The notes under the pieces: generated by a model | What the model was told of the DNA's origin: nothing | Seen by the model: only the letters and a program-made list of their open reading frames with translations | The model's database searches: none | Program-made: the position numbers and the translations under genes | From: Acetobacter malorum | GTDB taxonomy: Bacteria; Pseudomonadota; Alphaproteobacteria; Acetobacterales; Acetobacteraceae | Reading direction: 5' to 3' | NCBI RefSeq assembly: GCF_001580615.1 | Contig: NZ_LHZC01000052.1 | Coordinates: 1 to 64,000, forward strand | Length of the DNA: 64,000 nucleotides | In this document: one piece after another, positions 17,885 to 27,264 of the stretch | Layout: every line of letters begins with the position of its first letter | Numbering within the stretch: the first letter of the stretch is position 1

Positions 17885-18820
17885 ATGGATATCAGACACC
17901 TGCGCTACTTTGTCACCGTGGCAGACCACGGCAGTATTACCCGGGCTGCGGAAGAACTGGGGATGGAACAGCCCCCCCTCAGCCAGCAGATCAAGCAGCT
18001 GGAGCAAAAACTGGGCGTCGCCCTGTTTGAGCGGCAGACGCGCGGTGTGAAGCTCACCGAAATTGGCGCAACCCTCCTGCCCCGCGCCCGCACCATTCTG
18101 GATCTGCAGGCCCAGTTTCTGGTGACCGCCCACGGGCTGGCCCGGGGTGAGCTGGGGCATATCCGGCTGGGGCTGGCCGGGGCCGTGCCGCTCCTGCCGC
18201 TTATTCCGCTGGCTATCCGCCGCTTTCGGGAAAGTGCGCCGGATGTGACGCTCTCTCTGGAAGAAAGCAATACGCCTGCTTTATGCGCAGCCCTGCATGA
18301 CCACAGCACAGATCTGGCCATTATCCGCCCCCCCGTGCCGGACCCGACTCGTCTTTCCGTTTTTCATCTGCTGGATGAGCCCACCGTGATTGCCCTGCCA
18401 CGCGGGCACCGGCTGGCGCATCAGCCGGTTATCAGTCTGGATATGGTCGCCAAGGACCCGTTGATCATCTTCCCGCGTGAACTGGGTCCCGGGTTTCATG
18501 ACGCCATTCTCTCCGCCTACCAGCTCGCCGGCGTCACGCCCCCGCTGGGGCAGCAGGCCCCGCAGATTGCTGGCACGGTGCCACTGGTTGCGGCAGGGCT
18601 TGGCGTGTCTGTTGTGCCCCGCTCACTCAGCCAGATTCATGCGGGGGGTGTGACATTCCACACGCTGAGTGAACCCGCACCACGCGCCACGCTGGCCGTT
18701 GCCATTCGCTCCAGCCAGAACATGCCGCTGGTCTCACGCTTTGTGAAAATTCTGCGCACAGCCTGTCGTAAGTGGGAAAATATGAGCCTTGAAGATCAGT
18801 TTCCCGCAGCTGACGTCTAA
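17885..18820 (+). CDS. alsR: LysR-family regulator, AlsR type
   Basis: A 311-residue LysR-type activator with an N-terminal winged helix (MDIRHLRYFVTVADHGSITRAAEEL, then QPPLSQQIKQLEQKLG) and an effector-binding domain from about residue 90. Sequence style and divergent position next to budA-alsS match AlsR, which turns on acetoin synthesis in response to acetate or low pH in other bacteria. The start ATG sits right behind a dyad that may let it repress itself. Confidence 0.85.
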   Translation: MDIRHLRYFVTVADHGSITRAAEELGMEQPPLSQQIKQLEQKLGVALFERQTRGVKLTEIGATLLPRARTILDLQAQFLVTAHGLARGELGHIRLGLAGAVPLLPLIPLAIRRFRESAPDVTLSLEESNTPALCAALHDHSTDLAIIRPPVPDPTRLSVFHLLDEPTVIALPRGHRLAHQPVISLDMVAKDPLIIFPRELGPGFHDAILSAYQLAGVTPPLGQQAPQIAGTVPLVAAGLGVSVVPRSLSQIHAGGVTFHTLSEPAPRATLAVAIRSSQNMPLVSRFVKILRTACRKWENMSLEDQFPAADV

Positions 18821-18863
18821 TGTCTCCGGGCCTTGCCGTGGAGCAAAGCCCGGGAAACAGACC

Positions 18864-21059
18864 TTACAGGCCGACCAGTTTCCGAAGAGCCGGTTCCGCC
18901 ACAATCATCAGCCCACCCGCCGGGAAGCTGGTGCCTGAAAAAGAGCCGGACACATCGGCCGAGCTGTTGATGAGGGTGTCTTCCTGATCAAAAACCTTCT
19001 TGTCAGAAGCAGACAGTTTCTTCTTGTGCCCATTGAGGGCATTCAGCCCGGCTCCGGCCATAACAGCAAGATTATGAGAAGTCGGCACGGCTTCTGAGAG
19101 GCCGCGCGCTGTCGCCACCTGCTGAAAGGCAGCATCATTATCCCGCCAGATCTGCATCTGGGCTTTCAGAGCCGGGGCGACGGAATGATCCCCGGCAACA
19201 TACTGATCAACCAGCATGCTGAACCTCACAGTCTGGAACGGATCGGGTGATGTGACTTCCCCAATTTCATCCAGCGCATTATCACGATGGCTGACATAAC
19301 GATTCATGACGTAATTGCGCAAAGGCACCGTGGCACTCGCCAGCCACTCCACCGGGTCAGCATTCCCGGGTGAGAGCCGCAGCGCCATCCGGTGCGTGTT
19401 AGCCTGCGCCTGCAAGCCGGTAATCTGCAATTCCGTGTTCACGACAGCAAGACGACGATACATATCGTTTACATCCCGCACAGAGACAGGAGACCAGAAC
19501 CGCTCGGCAATGGCGGCAGCGCGTGGCCAGTAACGGGCGTCCAGCATCTCGTCCGTCACCAGTTCGGACCACAGAGGCGCTTCTCCGCCCAGAATATATT
19601 GCTTCTGCTCATCCGTCAGCGGAGCCGGAGCGGGTTCTTTCAGGAAGGCATTGACCAGATCAGGCCGGCCGCCTTTGGCCAGAAGCTTATCCGCCTGCTC
19701 CCGCGTGATGCCGTTTGCGGCCGGGTCATACGGGTCCACCAGATAATGCTGGGCGGCAGGCTGAAGCAGATCAAGATAATAGCCAGCCGAGACAATCACC
19801 GGATGATGATCAGCCGAAGCGGACGCCAGAAATTTTGAACTTCTCCAGACATCCACAACAACTTCTTTGGGAATAGGCGCTTCACTCACCTCATCCCATC
19901 CGACCATGATTTTACCCTGATCGGCCAGAACCTTCTGAACCTCTGCTGTAAAGTGCGCCTGCAAAGCCTGCGGCGTGGCAAAGCCATTATCCTTCATATA
20001 GGAAACAATTTTTGGATTTTTCATCCACTCTCTGGGGTCTACTTCATCCCCGCCGGAATGGAAGTAGGCATCCGGGAACAGTTTACCCATTTCCGCATAC
20101 AGCTTGCGGACAAAGCGCAGGGTGCCGGGTATCGTGGGGTCCAGCGCGGCATTGTTCTTGTTTTTAGGCTCTGGATTAACCGGACTTTGCGCCGCCAGTT
20201 CAGGATGCGCCAGCAGGAAGGCCAGGGCATGCCCCGGCACGTCAAATTCCGGCACAATACGAATCCCGCGATCAGCCGCGTAGGCCACAAGATCTTTCAA
20301 CTCTCGCTGCGTGTAATACTGGCCGTGAGAGCCTTTTTCCGTCAGTTCCGGGAATTTTTTGCTCTCAACCCGGAACCCTGTCCCATCGCTCAGATGCAGA
20401 TGCAGCACGTTCATCTTGAGCAGTTCCATCGCGTCCAGCTGCCGGTGGAGTGTTGAAACCGCCATGAAATGCCGGGATGTATCAATCATAATGCCGCGCC
20501 AGGGGAAACGCGGGCTATCGGTAATCTCGGCAAACGCCAGCTGCGGCCCGTTCTCCCCGCGCGTGACGAGCTGCGCCAGCGTTGCCAGCCCATGCAGAAC
20601 CCCATCCGGGCCTTCTGCTGTTAGCGTAACGCCGGAAGCATTCACGTGCAGGCTGTAATTTTCCTTGGCGTGAACCGTCAGCGCATCACGGTCTTCACCC
20701 ACCTGAATATGCACGGGAATACTGGTAGCGGGGCCAGCCAGATCCTTCTGCTGGGGAAGGACGCGTCCGGCAAGCGCATCAATCCGCTGTGTAAAACGGT
20801 CCGCAGCACGACTGAGCAGGGCAGACGGCTTCTGGTCCCACAGGATGGTGATGCCACCACTCAGCGGCAATGCTCCTGCGGGTAAAGACACAGATGCGGG
20901 AACCGGCATAAGAGAGGGGGGTGCCGTCGCAACACCGGCAGAGACCGCAACCGGCTCCAGACCTTGCGTTGCGGCATAGGCCGGAGCCACCGCCAGTGTC
21001 AGAACAGCGGCGCTGCCCAAAAGCACGCGATGAAATTTTGAAGAACTCTGTTTTGTCAT
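18864..21059 (-). CDS. GH20 beta-N-acetylhexosaminidase, exported
   Basis: A 731-residue glycoside hydrolase family 20 enzyme. The start at 21059 has an AGGA site and gives a clean signal peptide (KFHRVLLGSAAVLTLAVAPAYA). A small alpha/beta domain precedes the TIM barrel; the catalytic Asp-Glu pair is D338-E339 in HSGGDEVD, and DTSRHFMAVSTL is the usual barrel start. It removes terminal GlcNAc (or GalNAc) from chitooligosaccharides or wall fragments in the periplasm or outside. It is the last gene of a run with a TonB receptor, an MFS transporter and nagB, which points to GlcNAc-containing substrates. Confidence 0.92.
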   Translation of the reverse strand: MTKQSSSKFHRVLLGSAAVLTLAVAPAYAATQGLEPVAVSAGVATAPPSLMPVPASVSLPAGALPLSGGITILWDQKPSALLSRAADRFTQRIDALAGRVLPQQKDLAGPATSIPVHIQVGEDRDALTVHAKENYSLHVNASGVTLTAEGPDGVLHGLATLAQLVTRGENGPQLAFAEITDSPRFPWRGIMIDTSRHFMAVSTLHRQLDAMELLKMNVLHLHLSDGTGFRVESKKFPELTEKGSHGQYYTQRELKDLVAYAADRGIRIVPEFDVPGHALAFLLAHPELAAQSPVNPEPKNKNNAALDPTIPGTLRFVRKLYAEMGKLFPDAYFHSGGDEVDPREWMKNPKIVSYMKDNGFATPQALQAHFTAEVQKVLADQGKIMVGWDEVSEAPIPKEVVVDVWRSSKFLASASADHHPVIVSAGYYLDLLQPAAQHYLVDPYDPAANGITREQADKLLAKGGRPDLVNAFLKEPAPAPLTDEQKQYILGGEAPLWSELVTDEMLDARYWPRAAAIAERFWSPVSVRDVNDMYRRLAVVNTELQITGLQAQANTHRMALRLSPGNADPVEWLASATVPLRNYVMNRYVSHRDNALDEIGEVTSPDPFQTVRFSMLVDQYVAGDHSVAPALKAQMQIWRDNDAAFQQVATARGLSEAVPTSHNLAVMAGAGLNALNGHKKKLSASDKKVFDQEDTLINSSADVSGSFSGTSFPAGGLMIVAEPALRKLVGL

Positions 21060-21124
21060 GCTGCGTCCTATTCTTTTGAACAACGGCGCTAAGAAAACTG
21101 GCCGTGCGTCGATCGTGTTCTGCC

Positions 21125-21919
21125 TTAAGCCGAGAGAAATGTGCGCAGCTCCGGATCATGCTGCATCTGCCAGAGAATAGCCTCTCGCTGCGTCAGGCGG
21201 GAAGCGGCGGCCTCATCCAGCAGCACGAGGCAATGCGGATGGAGTTGCAAAGCAGACCCCGGCACCAGCGCACTGACTGGCCCTTCAATCACCCGCGCCA
21301 CGATATCGGCCTTTGCAGCCCCCGTGACGACCAGAAGTGCTTCCTGTGAGTCCAGAATAGTGCCGGTTCCCATGGTCAGCGCCCGTGCGGGCACCTGCTC
21401 CATGTCGTTATTAAACATTTCGGCATTTTGTTTGAGCGTGGCCTGCGCCAGAGTCACCACATGGGTGCGGCTGTTCAGGGCGGAAAGGGGCTCATTAAAC
21501 CCGATATGCCCGTTCTCCCCCAGCCCCAGCAGCTGGAGGTCGATGCCTCCTGCCTGAGAAATCCGGCCTTCGTAAGACTGTGCTTCGGCCTCCACATCCG
21601 CTGCGGCTCCGTCCGGCACATGTGTGTTAGCCGCCGGAATATTGATCCGCTGAAACAGATGGGTCTGCATATAATAACGGTAGGACTGAGGGTGATCCGC
21701 CGTCAGGCCGATATACTCATCCAGATTAAAGGTGATGACACGGCTGAAATCCAGAGCCTGCTGCTGCGCTGTTTCCGCAAGCTGGGCATAAATAGCTTCC
21801 ATGGTGCGGCCTGTTGCCAGACCCAGCACGGATGTCGGTTTGCTTTTAACCTGTTGTGCAAGAACCTGTGCCGCCAGCCGTCTTGTTTGGGCTGCATCGG
21901 AACATATGACGATTTGCAT
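21125..21919 (-). CDS. nagB: Glucosamine-6-phosphate deaminase
   Basis: A 264-residue enzyme that turns glucosamine 6-phosphate into fructose 6-phosphate and ammonia. The substrate loop LGLGENGHIGFNEP is unmistakable, and LGLATGRTMEAIYAQL and FNLDEYIGL are also present. It lies six bases after the sugar transporter gene and 65 bases before the hexosaminidase gene. The preceding step, GlcNAc-6-phosphate deacetylase (nagA), is not in the window. Confidence 0.95.
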   Translation of the reverse strand: MQIVICSDAAQTRRLAAQVLAQQVKSKPTSVLGLATGRTMEAIYAQLAETAQQQALDFSRVITFNLDEYIGLTADHPQSYRYYMQTHLFQRINIPAANTHVPDGAAADVEAEAQSYEGRISQAGGIDLQLLGLGENGHIGFNEPLSALNSRTHVVTLAQATLKQNAEMFNNDMEQVPARALTMGTGTILDSQEALLVVTGAAKADIVARVIEGPVSALVPGSALQLHPHCLVLLDEAAASRLTQREAILWQMQHDPELRTFLSA

Positions 21920-21925
21920 AAAAAA

Positions 21926-23227
21926 TCAGTCTCCAACCGAAGTGATCAATGATTTTGGAGCAGTGGCACCTGTTTTGGCACGCAGGGCAATGGCCCATCC
22001 GGCAATAAACAGATACGCCGGAATGACCAGCGCCATGAAGGCATGCAAATTGCCCAGCATGGGGGCGATGTGGACAAAAATCTGCGGCAGCACAGCACCG
22101 CCGGAATAGGCCATAACCAGCAAAGCAGTTGCCTTTGCCCCATCCGACCCGGCCTCTGCCAGCACGATGGGAAAAAGGGCTGGCAAAATCATGGCATTGG
22201 CAAAACCCAGCAGGGCCACACAGAAAACCGGGATGAGACCGGGTGCCACCAGAGCCACAAGGCAGATAAGAATACCCAGCACACAGCAGGTGAGCATATA
22301 CGCATCCTGACTGATGAAGCGCGGCACAATAAGCATGCCCGCCAGATAGCCCAGCATCATGGAGGCCAGCGTAAGGGCTGTCAGATATTTGGTAATGTCC
22401 AGAGATAACCCAAAAGCATGACCAAACAGGCCAATAGCGTCCCCAGCCATTACCTCGACCCCAACATAGAGGAACATGGCGAACACACCAGTAATTAACC
22501 AACCGGGCTGAGCCTTGCGCGCAGGCGCACCCTGCGGACCCTCGGCATCAAGAGTGATCTCCGGCAAGGGTGCGCGCGCTACAAGAATGGCCAACAGCAC
22601 CAGCAGTCCTGCCATCACCTGATAGGGCACGTGTACCGCGTGCGTAAACTGCGTGAGAACGGCCTCCCGCACCGGGCCTGCGGGCGTGTTGCTGATATTG
22701 GCCACCACCTCCCCAACGTCCGGCATGACAATCAGCGCAAACAGAACCGGGGCGACTATCCCGGCAAATTTGTTGGCAATCCCCATAATGGCAATGCGTT
22801 GCGCAGCGCGGTCATGGTCACCCAGCAGGCTGACGTAAGGATTAACCGTAATTTGCAGAAGAGAAAGGCCGGCACCGATAACACTCAGCCCACTCAGAGC
22901 CCCGGCATACCAGCGTCCATTGACACACTCCCCAAACAGCAAGGTGCCAGCGGCCATAATAGCAAGTGCCACCACCAGACCGCGCCGCAAGCCAATGCGC
23001 CGTGCCAGCAGCGTGGCAGGCAATGGGAACACAAGATAGGCCAGATAAAAGCAGACAGGCACCAGAAAGGACGCCACGTCACTCAGATTGAAAGCAATCT
23101 GGACAAAGGTGATCAGCGGCCCGTTCAACCAGGTCACAAAACCGATACTGAAAAACAGGGCGGCCATAATCAGCACGGGCCGCCAGCCATACGCACCTGC
23201 CGGACTTGCAATCGGAAATCTGAGCAC
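21926..23227 (-). CDS. FucP/NagP-type MFS sugar transporter
   Basis: A 433-residue, probably 12-helix transporter of the FucP branch of the major facilitator superfamily; FFSIGFVTWLNGPLITF in the first helix and the TVNPYVSLLG segment are typical. I chose a GTG start at 23227 because AAGGAG lies seven bases upstream; a TTG at 23272 lacks such a site. Genes of this type next to nagB and a hexosaminidase usually import GlcNAc (NagP) across the inner membrane. The TonB receptor gene lies 89 bases upstream on the same strand. Confidence 0.85.
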   Translation of the reverse strand: MLRFPIASPAGAYGWRPVLIMAALFFSIGFVTWLNGPLITFVQIAFNLSDVASFLVPVCFYLAYLVFPLPATLLARRIGLRRGLVVALAIMAAGTLLFGECVNGRWYAGALSGLSVIGAGLSLLQITVNPYVSLLGDHDRAAQRIAIMGIANKFAGIVAPVLFALIVMPDVGEVVANISNTPAGPVREAVLTQFTHAVHVPYQVMAGLLVLLAILVARAPLPEITLDAEGPQGAPARKAQPGWLITGVFAMFLYVGVEVMAGDAIGLFGHAFGLSLDITKYLTALTLASMMLGYLAGMLIVPRFISQDAYMLTCCVLGILICLVALVAPGLIPVFCVALLGFANAMILPALFPIVLAEAGSDGAKATALLVMAYSGGAVLPQIFVHIAPMLGNLHAFMALVIPAYLFIAGWAIALRAKTGATAPKSLITSVGD

Positions 23228-23316
23228 GCCGCACTCCTTCAGCAACGGGCCGGAGAGGAACTCCGGCCCCAATCGACCTGTTTCTCAGGCAAAGCGTTCT
23301 GCCCTGCCGCGCCTCT

Positions 23317-25743
23317 TCAGAACCCGGAAGAGACCGAGACCATAGCGGCAAAAACCCCACCGACATAATAGACCGGCGCACTGCCCGCAGCGACAGCCCC
23401 TGTGGACGTCACATGCGGATGCGCATTGGCCGTATAGCTTGAACCGGATCGATAGTGGTTATCACCAATATTGGTCAGATTGAGCTGAATCTGCGGATGT
23501 TTCAAATAACTAAATGACTTCATGCGATAACCCAGCGTCAGGTTGGACGTGACATAGGCCGGCATTTTTTCATCATTCATGAAGGTGGTGTACTGGGTAT
23601 CCACATAGCGCAGATCAAAGTTCCCAAAGAACCGGCCATCATCATAGCTCAGACCAATGGCACCGGTAAATTTAGGCGCCTGCACCGCGGTTTTCCCGGC
23701 TGTAGGCAGATAACCACTCCCGGTATTGAAGTTATTATCAAACGTGGAATGCAGGAACTGCCCGGACAGATAGGGGCTGAAGTGATGCCAGCGCGCCAGC
23801 CCGAATTCCGCCTGCACACCGCGGGATGTCTGGCCACCAATGTTAATAGGAGACGCCACCATCATGTTGGTGTTGGGAATATAGCCGGTGGACGTTACCT
23901 GATGGTTGGTCAGATTGATATTAAACAGAGACATTGAGAAATTATAGAATTTCCCCTGATGCCGATAACCGATTTCCTCACTGATGGAATATTCCGGCTT
24001 CAGGCTTTGCGGCTGCATGGTCGCGTGCGCCGCATTGGGATCAAAAATCTGGGAATAGGCCTCGACAGATTCCGGCGCACGGAAAGAGGTCGTGCCGTTG
24101 ATATAAATCTGATCTTTCGGCGTGATCATGTAGCTCGCAGAAAACTGCGGCAAAGGCTCAAAATAGTTCCCCTGCATTTTATAGGGGTCCGCACCGGGCA
24201 CGAGGTTTGTGCCCTGACGTGAGACCATGGCAACACGGAAGCCTGCGCTCAGGGTCAGCTTGTCATTCAACAGCTTCTGCGTATCCGCAATAAAGAGCGT
24301 ATTGACCTGCTGCATGAAGTTCAGGTCATACCCGGTAAGGATTTTGCCCCCCACACGGATGACATCGCCAGACCAGCCGCTGCCATCGGCATAGACCGGG
24401 CGGAAATCAGACAGTTCTTCATGCGTGGTATAGGCATACCACCAGCCGAAAGAGAGCGTATTGCTCTTGGACAGGCGCCAGTCGGCTGACACATTCACAC
24501 CGCCGGTTTTCTGGTTCCACGGGTCACGGCTGGATGTGAGAATGCTGCCGTTAACCGGCGTGCCGACATTCAGATCCCCATATTGCTGCGTGCCAAAATA
24601 CCCACCGGATGCGGGAATGTTTTCGCCCCCCAGAGACGGGCCAAACTGATGCACATAATAGGGCGAAACATGCAGGTGCAGATTATCCGCCAGCGTAAAG
24701 TGCATGGGCAGAACAACAAGCTGCTGATTCAGGTTCTGCTGGTTCAGCTTATAGTATGTGGAATTCCCCGGAGAGAAATGCTTGTCATAGGAAAAACCAA
24801 CGCCATACTGGTCCCACTGCGCCTTGGTCGGGGAACGCCAGGACGTCGCTGACTGCTTGTTATAAGAAAAGATTGCGGAGATGCTATTCCCATCACCCCA
24901 CTCTTTTACAAATTTTGAATCCACATGATACCGGAGCAGGCCACCCGGCCCACGCGCCCCGTTGTCATACCCTGTGTGTGAGAAAGAGACATACCCACGC
25001 ACGCCGGAATTTCCGATATCACCCGTATCCAGACGGATAAATTCTTTATTATAACTGTAAGACCCACCACCAAGATCAACAAACCCACCGGCACGATGTG
25101 ACGGGTTGAGCGCTGTAGCGGTAATCTGCCCACCCACAGCGTTATAGAACGGTGCGTTCAGATCCGGGGCACCCTGTGAGACGGTAACCGAGCCAAGGTT
25201 TTCAGAATCAACCAGCGTTGAGGTGTAGGGAGCGTAGTTGATGGGGTCAGCCAGCGGGGCGCCTTCAAACAGATAGCCCATCTGTGTTTCGTTCAGCCCG
25301 CGGACCTGAAGGTGATCCCCCGTCATCCCGAACGGATCCTGACTGGTGACGGTCACCCCCGGCAAATCTGCAACCAGAGACGTAATGTTTGAAGACGGGG
25401 CTTGCTTGGCAATAAAATCACGCGTCACACCACTTTGTGAGCGCGGCGCCGTCTGGTGAGGCATCAATCCGCCACCGGGTGTGCGGTTGGTCACACCTGT
25501 TGAAGAGACGGAGTGGCTGGTGACAGAAATTTCTTCTGTGCCGCCTGTATATTGCCCCAGAACGGAAGAGCTCAGCCCATTACCCGAAGAGGATTTTTTC
25601 CGTGCGGTAGCAGCGGGTTTGGAAACTTTTTTGACCTGACTGCCAGATGACGATGCTGGCACTGACTGTGCATGCGCTGAAGTGGCCAGAAGCCCCGTCA
25701 GCGCAACACAGGAGACTGAAAGCTGACGTAGTGAAAGACGCAT
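23317..25743 (-). CDS. TonB-dependent outer membrane receptor
   Basis: An 808-residue receptor. A signal peptide (MRLSLRQLSVSCVALTGLLATSAHA) leads a Ser-rich linker, a plug domain at about residues 95-230 (PSSNITSLVADLPGVTVTSQDPFGMTGDHLQVRGL), and a 22-strand-type barrel ending in a terminal phenylalanine, as outer membrane barrels do. There is no extra N-terminal signalling domain. Its place ahead of the MFS transporter, nagB and the hexosaminidase suggests uptake of GlcNAc oligomers or muropeptide sugars rather than iron, but that is inferred from context only. Confidence 0.88.
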   Translation of the reverse strand: MRLSLRQLSVSCVALTGLLATSAHAQSVPASSSGSQVKKVSKPAATARKKSSSGNGLSSSVLGQYTGGTEEISVTSHSVSSTGVTNRTPGGGLMPHQTAPRSQSGVTRDFIAKQAPSSNITSLVADLPGVTVTSQDPFGMTGDHLQVRGLNETQMGYLFEGAPLADPINYAPYTSTLVDSENLGSVTVSQGAPDLNAPFYNAVGGQITATALNPSHRAGGFVDLGGGSYSYNKEFIRLDTGDIGNSGVRGYVSFSHTGYDNGARGPGGLLRYHVDSKFVKEWGDGNSISAIFSYNKQSATSWRSPTKAQWDQYGVGFSYDKHFSPGNSTYYKLNQQNLNQQLVVLPMHFTLADNLHLHVSPYYVHQFGPSLGGENIPASGGYFGTQQYGDLNVGTPVNGSILTSSRDPWNQKTGGVNVSADWRLSKSNTLSFGWWYAYTTHEELSDFRPVYADGSGWSGDVIRVGGKILTGYDLNFMQQVNTLFIADTQKLLNDKLTLSAGFRVAMVSRQGTNLVPGADPYKMQGNYFEPLPQFSASYMITPKDQIYINGTTSFRAPESVEAYSQIFDPNAAHATMQPQSLKPEYSISEEIGYRHQGKFYNFSMSLFNINLTNHQVTSTGYIPNTNMMVASPINIGGQTSRGVQAEFGLARWHHFSPYLSGQFLHSTFDNNFNTGSGYLPTAGKTAVQAPKFTGAIGLSYDDGRFFGNFDLRYVDTQYTTFMNDEKMPAYVTSNLTLGYRMKSFSYLKHPQIQLNLTNIGDNHYRSGSSYTANAHPHVTSTGAVAAGSAPVYYVGGVFAAMVSVSSGF

Positions 25744-25940
25744 GGTAACAACCCCCTCCCCGGATCCTGGAAATGCTCACTTCATTCCCAAACAGAAACA
25801 TAATCCTGCAAACTCCGTTGTTAGTATGCAATGGGGGTTCAAGAAGAACGATTTAATTCATATTGAAAACAAAGCTTTTGCAGCATGTTCCCGGATATCG
25901 TTGCATAAATGACACATTCCGCATCCGGTCTGACTGGGTT

Positions 25941-27080
25941 TCAGACCCCACCATGCCCAAATATGAAGTATCGGGCAGCAAGGCTCGCAGCCCCTCGTGC
26001 AAAACTATCTGGCTCAAAATCGCGAAAATTGATCATAGTATGAGCATTTGTGCGATGCAGGATGTGAGATTCGGCTTCATATTGCAGAGCATGCCCGTAC
26101 ACGCCTTCTTTCAAAGCCGGGTCAAGCATCACCACAACATGGCTGGGATCAAGCATCTGAATCAGCTGAGCTGTTGCTATCCCCATGGCGGACCCTGCTC
26201 TGTGCAGAATACTCAGAGCGTCTGCGTGCCCCTCCGCCGCCAAACGCGTCAGATCCCGCGTATTGGTTGGCAAACCCGCCTGCCTCGCCGCATTTCCAAT
26301 AGCGAGAAGTGACGCCACAGTTTCCAGACACCCGCGATTCCCACAACGGCACGGCAAGGCTTTCTGAGCATCCACCGTAATGGGCGCATGGGAAATTTCA
26401 CCCGCACCGCCTGCATTACCCCATAACAGGCGGCCATTCACAATATGGGCACACCCAATGCCATGACTGACAAAAATCATGCTGAAATCAGGGCTACCTT
26501 TAAGCGGGCCAAAAAGCTGCTCCCCAAGAATCAGCGCTTTGGCATCATTTTCCACCCAGACCGGCAGGCCTGTACGCTCCGCCAGCGTTGCCCCTATCTT
26601 GATATTGCGCCACCCCAGCGCCGTACACGCCAGACAGGTCTGGCGGTCTCTGGCGACAAAGCCGGGAAGAGCAAGACCAATGCCAGACAGTGTCCCACGC
26701 TCTTTACCCAGAGACGCCCGCAGAGTTTTGATTGTTTTGACCAGAAGGGCCACGCAGGCCTCCGGGTCTGCAAGGCGCGGCACTTCAATCCTGTTCAGCG
26801 TTGTTCCATGCAGGTCCGTCAGCACAACAACAGCCGGGTCATCCTGCAAGGAAATCCCGATGAACGACGCAGCATTAGCCCGCACGACCAGCGGCACAGA
26901 AGGCCGCCCTGCTCCATAAACAGGGTCCTGCTCACTTAAGATATCCTGATCCAGCAGGTCACGCACCAGTGCAGAAATGGCGGCCTTGCTTAACCCCAGT
27001 TCCACCGCAAGTTCGGTCCGGCTTTTTGCCCCGCTGCGACTGAGAACGCTGAGAATCTGATAATGGCCTGAAGACAGCAT
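25941..27080 (-). CDS. ROK-family transcriptional repressor, NagC-like
   Basis: A 379-residue ROK regulator: an N-terminal helix-turn-helix (about residues 5-55, RTELAVELGLSKAAISALVRDLL) joined to a sugar-kinase-like domain with the zinc motif CRCGNRGCLET near residue 245. ROK regulators such as NagC bind amino-sugar phosphates. The gene lies between the TonB-receptor operon and the divergent kinase-cutC-transporter-namZ-murQ operon, so it may control both. Operators could not be defined. Confidence 0.87.
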   Translation of the reverse strand: MLSSGHYQILSVLSRSGAKSRTELAVELGLSKAAISALVRDLLDQDILSEQDPVYGAGRPSVPLVVRANAASFIGISLQDDPAVVVLTDLHGTTLNRIEVPRLADPEACVALLVKTIKTLRASLGKERGTLSGIGLALPGFVARDRQTCLACTALGWRNIKIGATLAERTGLPVWVENDAKALILGEQLFGPLKGSPDFSMIFVSHGIGCAHIVNGRLLWGNAGGAGEISHAPITVDAQKALPCRCGNRGCLETVASLLAIGNAARQAGLPTNTRDLTRLAAEGHADALSILHRAGSAMGIATAQLIQMLDPSHVVVMLDPALKEGVYGHALQYEAESHILHRTNAHTMINFRDFEPDSFARGAASLAARYFIFGHGGV

Positions 27081-27264
27081 GGTCTGCCCTTTACCTGCAA
27101 AAACGAGCGGAAAGATAATTTATGGCATGAAACAAGTCCCGCAAACAGGTGGAATGTTATTTACAAACTCCTTTTGAAACATTAACCCGGAAGACGAGTA
27201 GGCTCAACGAGGCGCACTCTTTGCGCATCGTGTTCTCCAGCGCGTCACAATCACGGATGTCCTT

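Noticed and set aside
16764-18050. 428-codon plus-strand frame across budA and the budA-alsR intergenic region
   Set aside because: It overlaps budA and the start of alsR in other frames, both of which are clearly identified.
25863-26312. 149-codon plus-strand frame opposite the ROK repressor end
   Set aside because: Antisense to a well-supported ROK regulator; composition is not protein-like.
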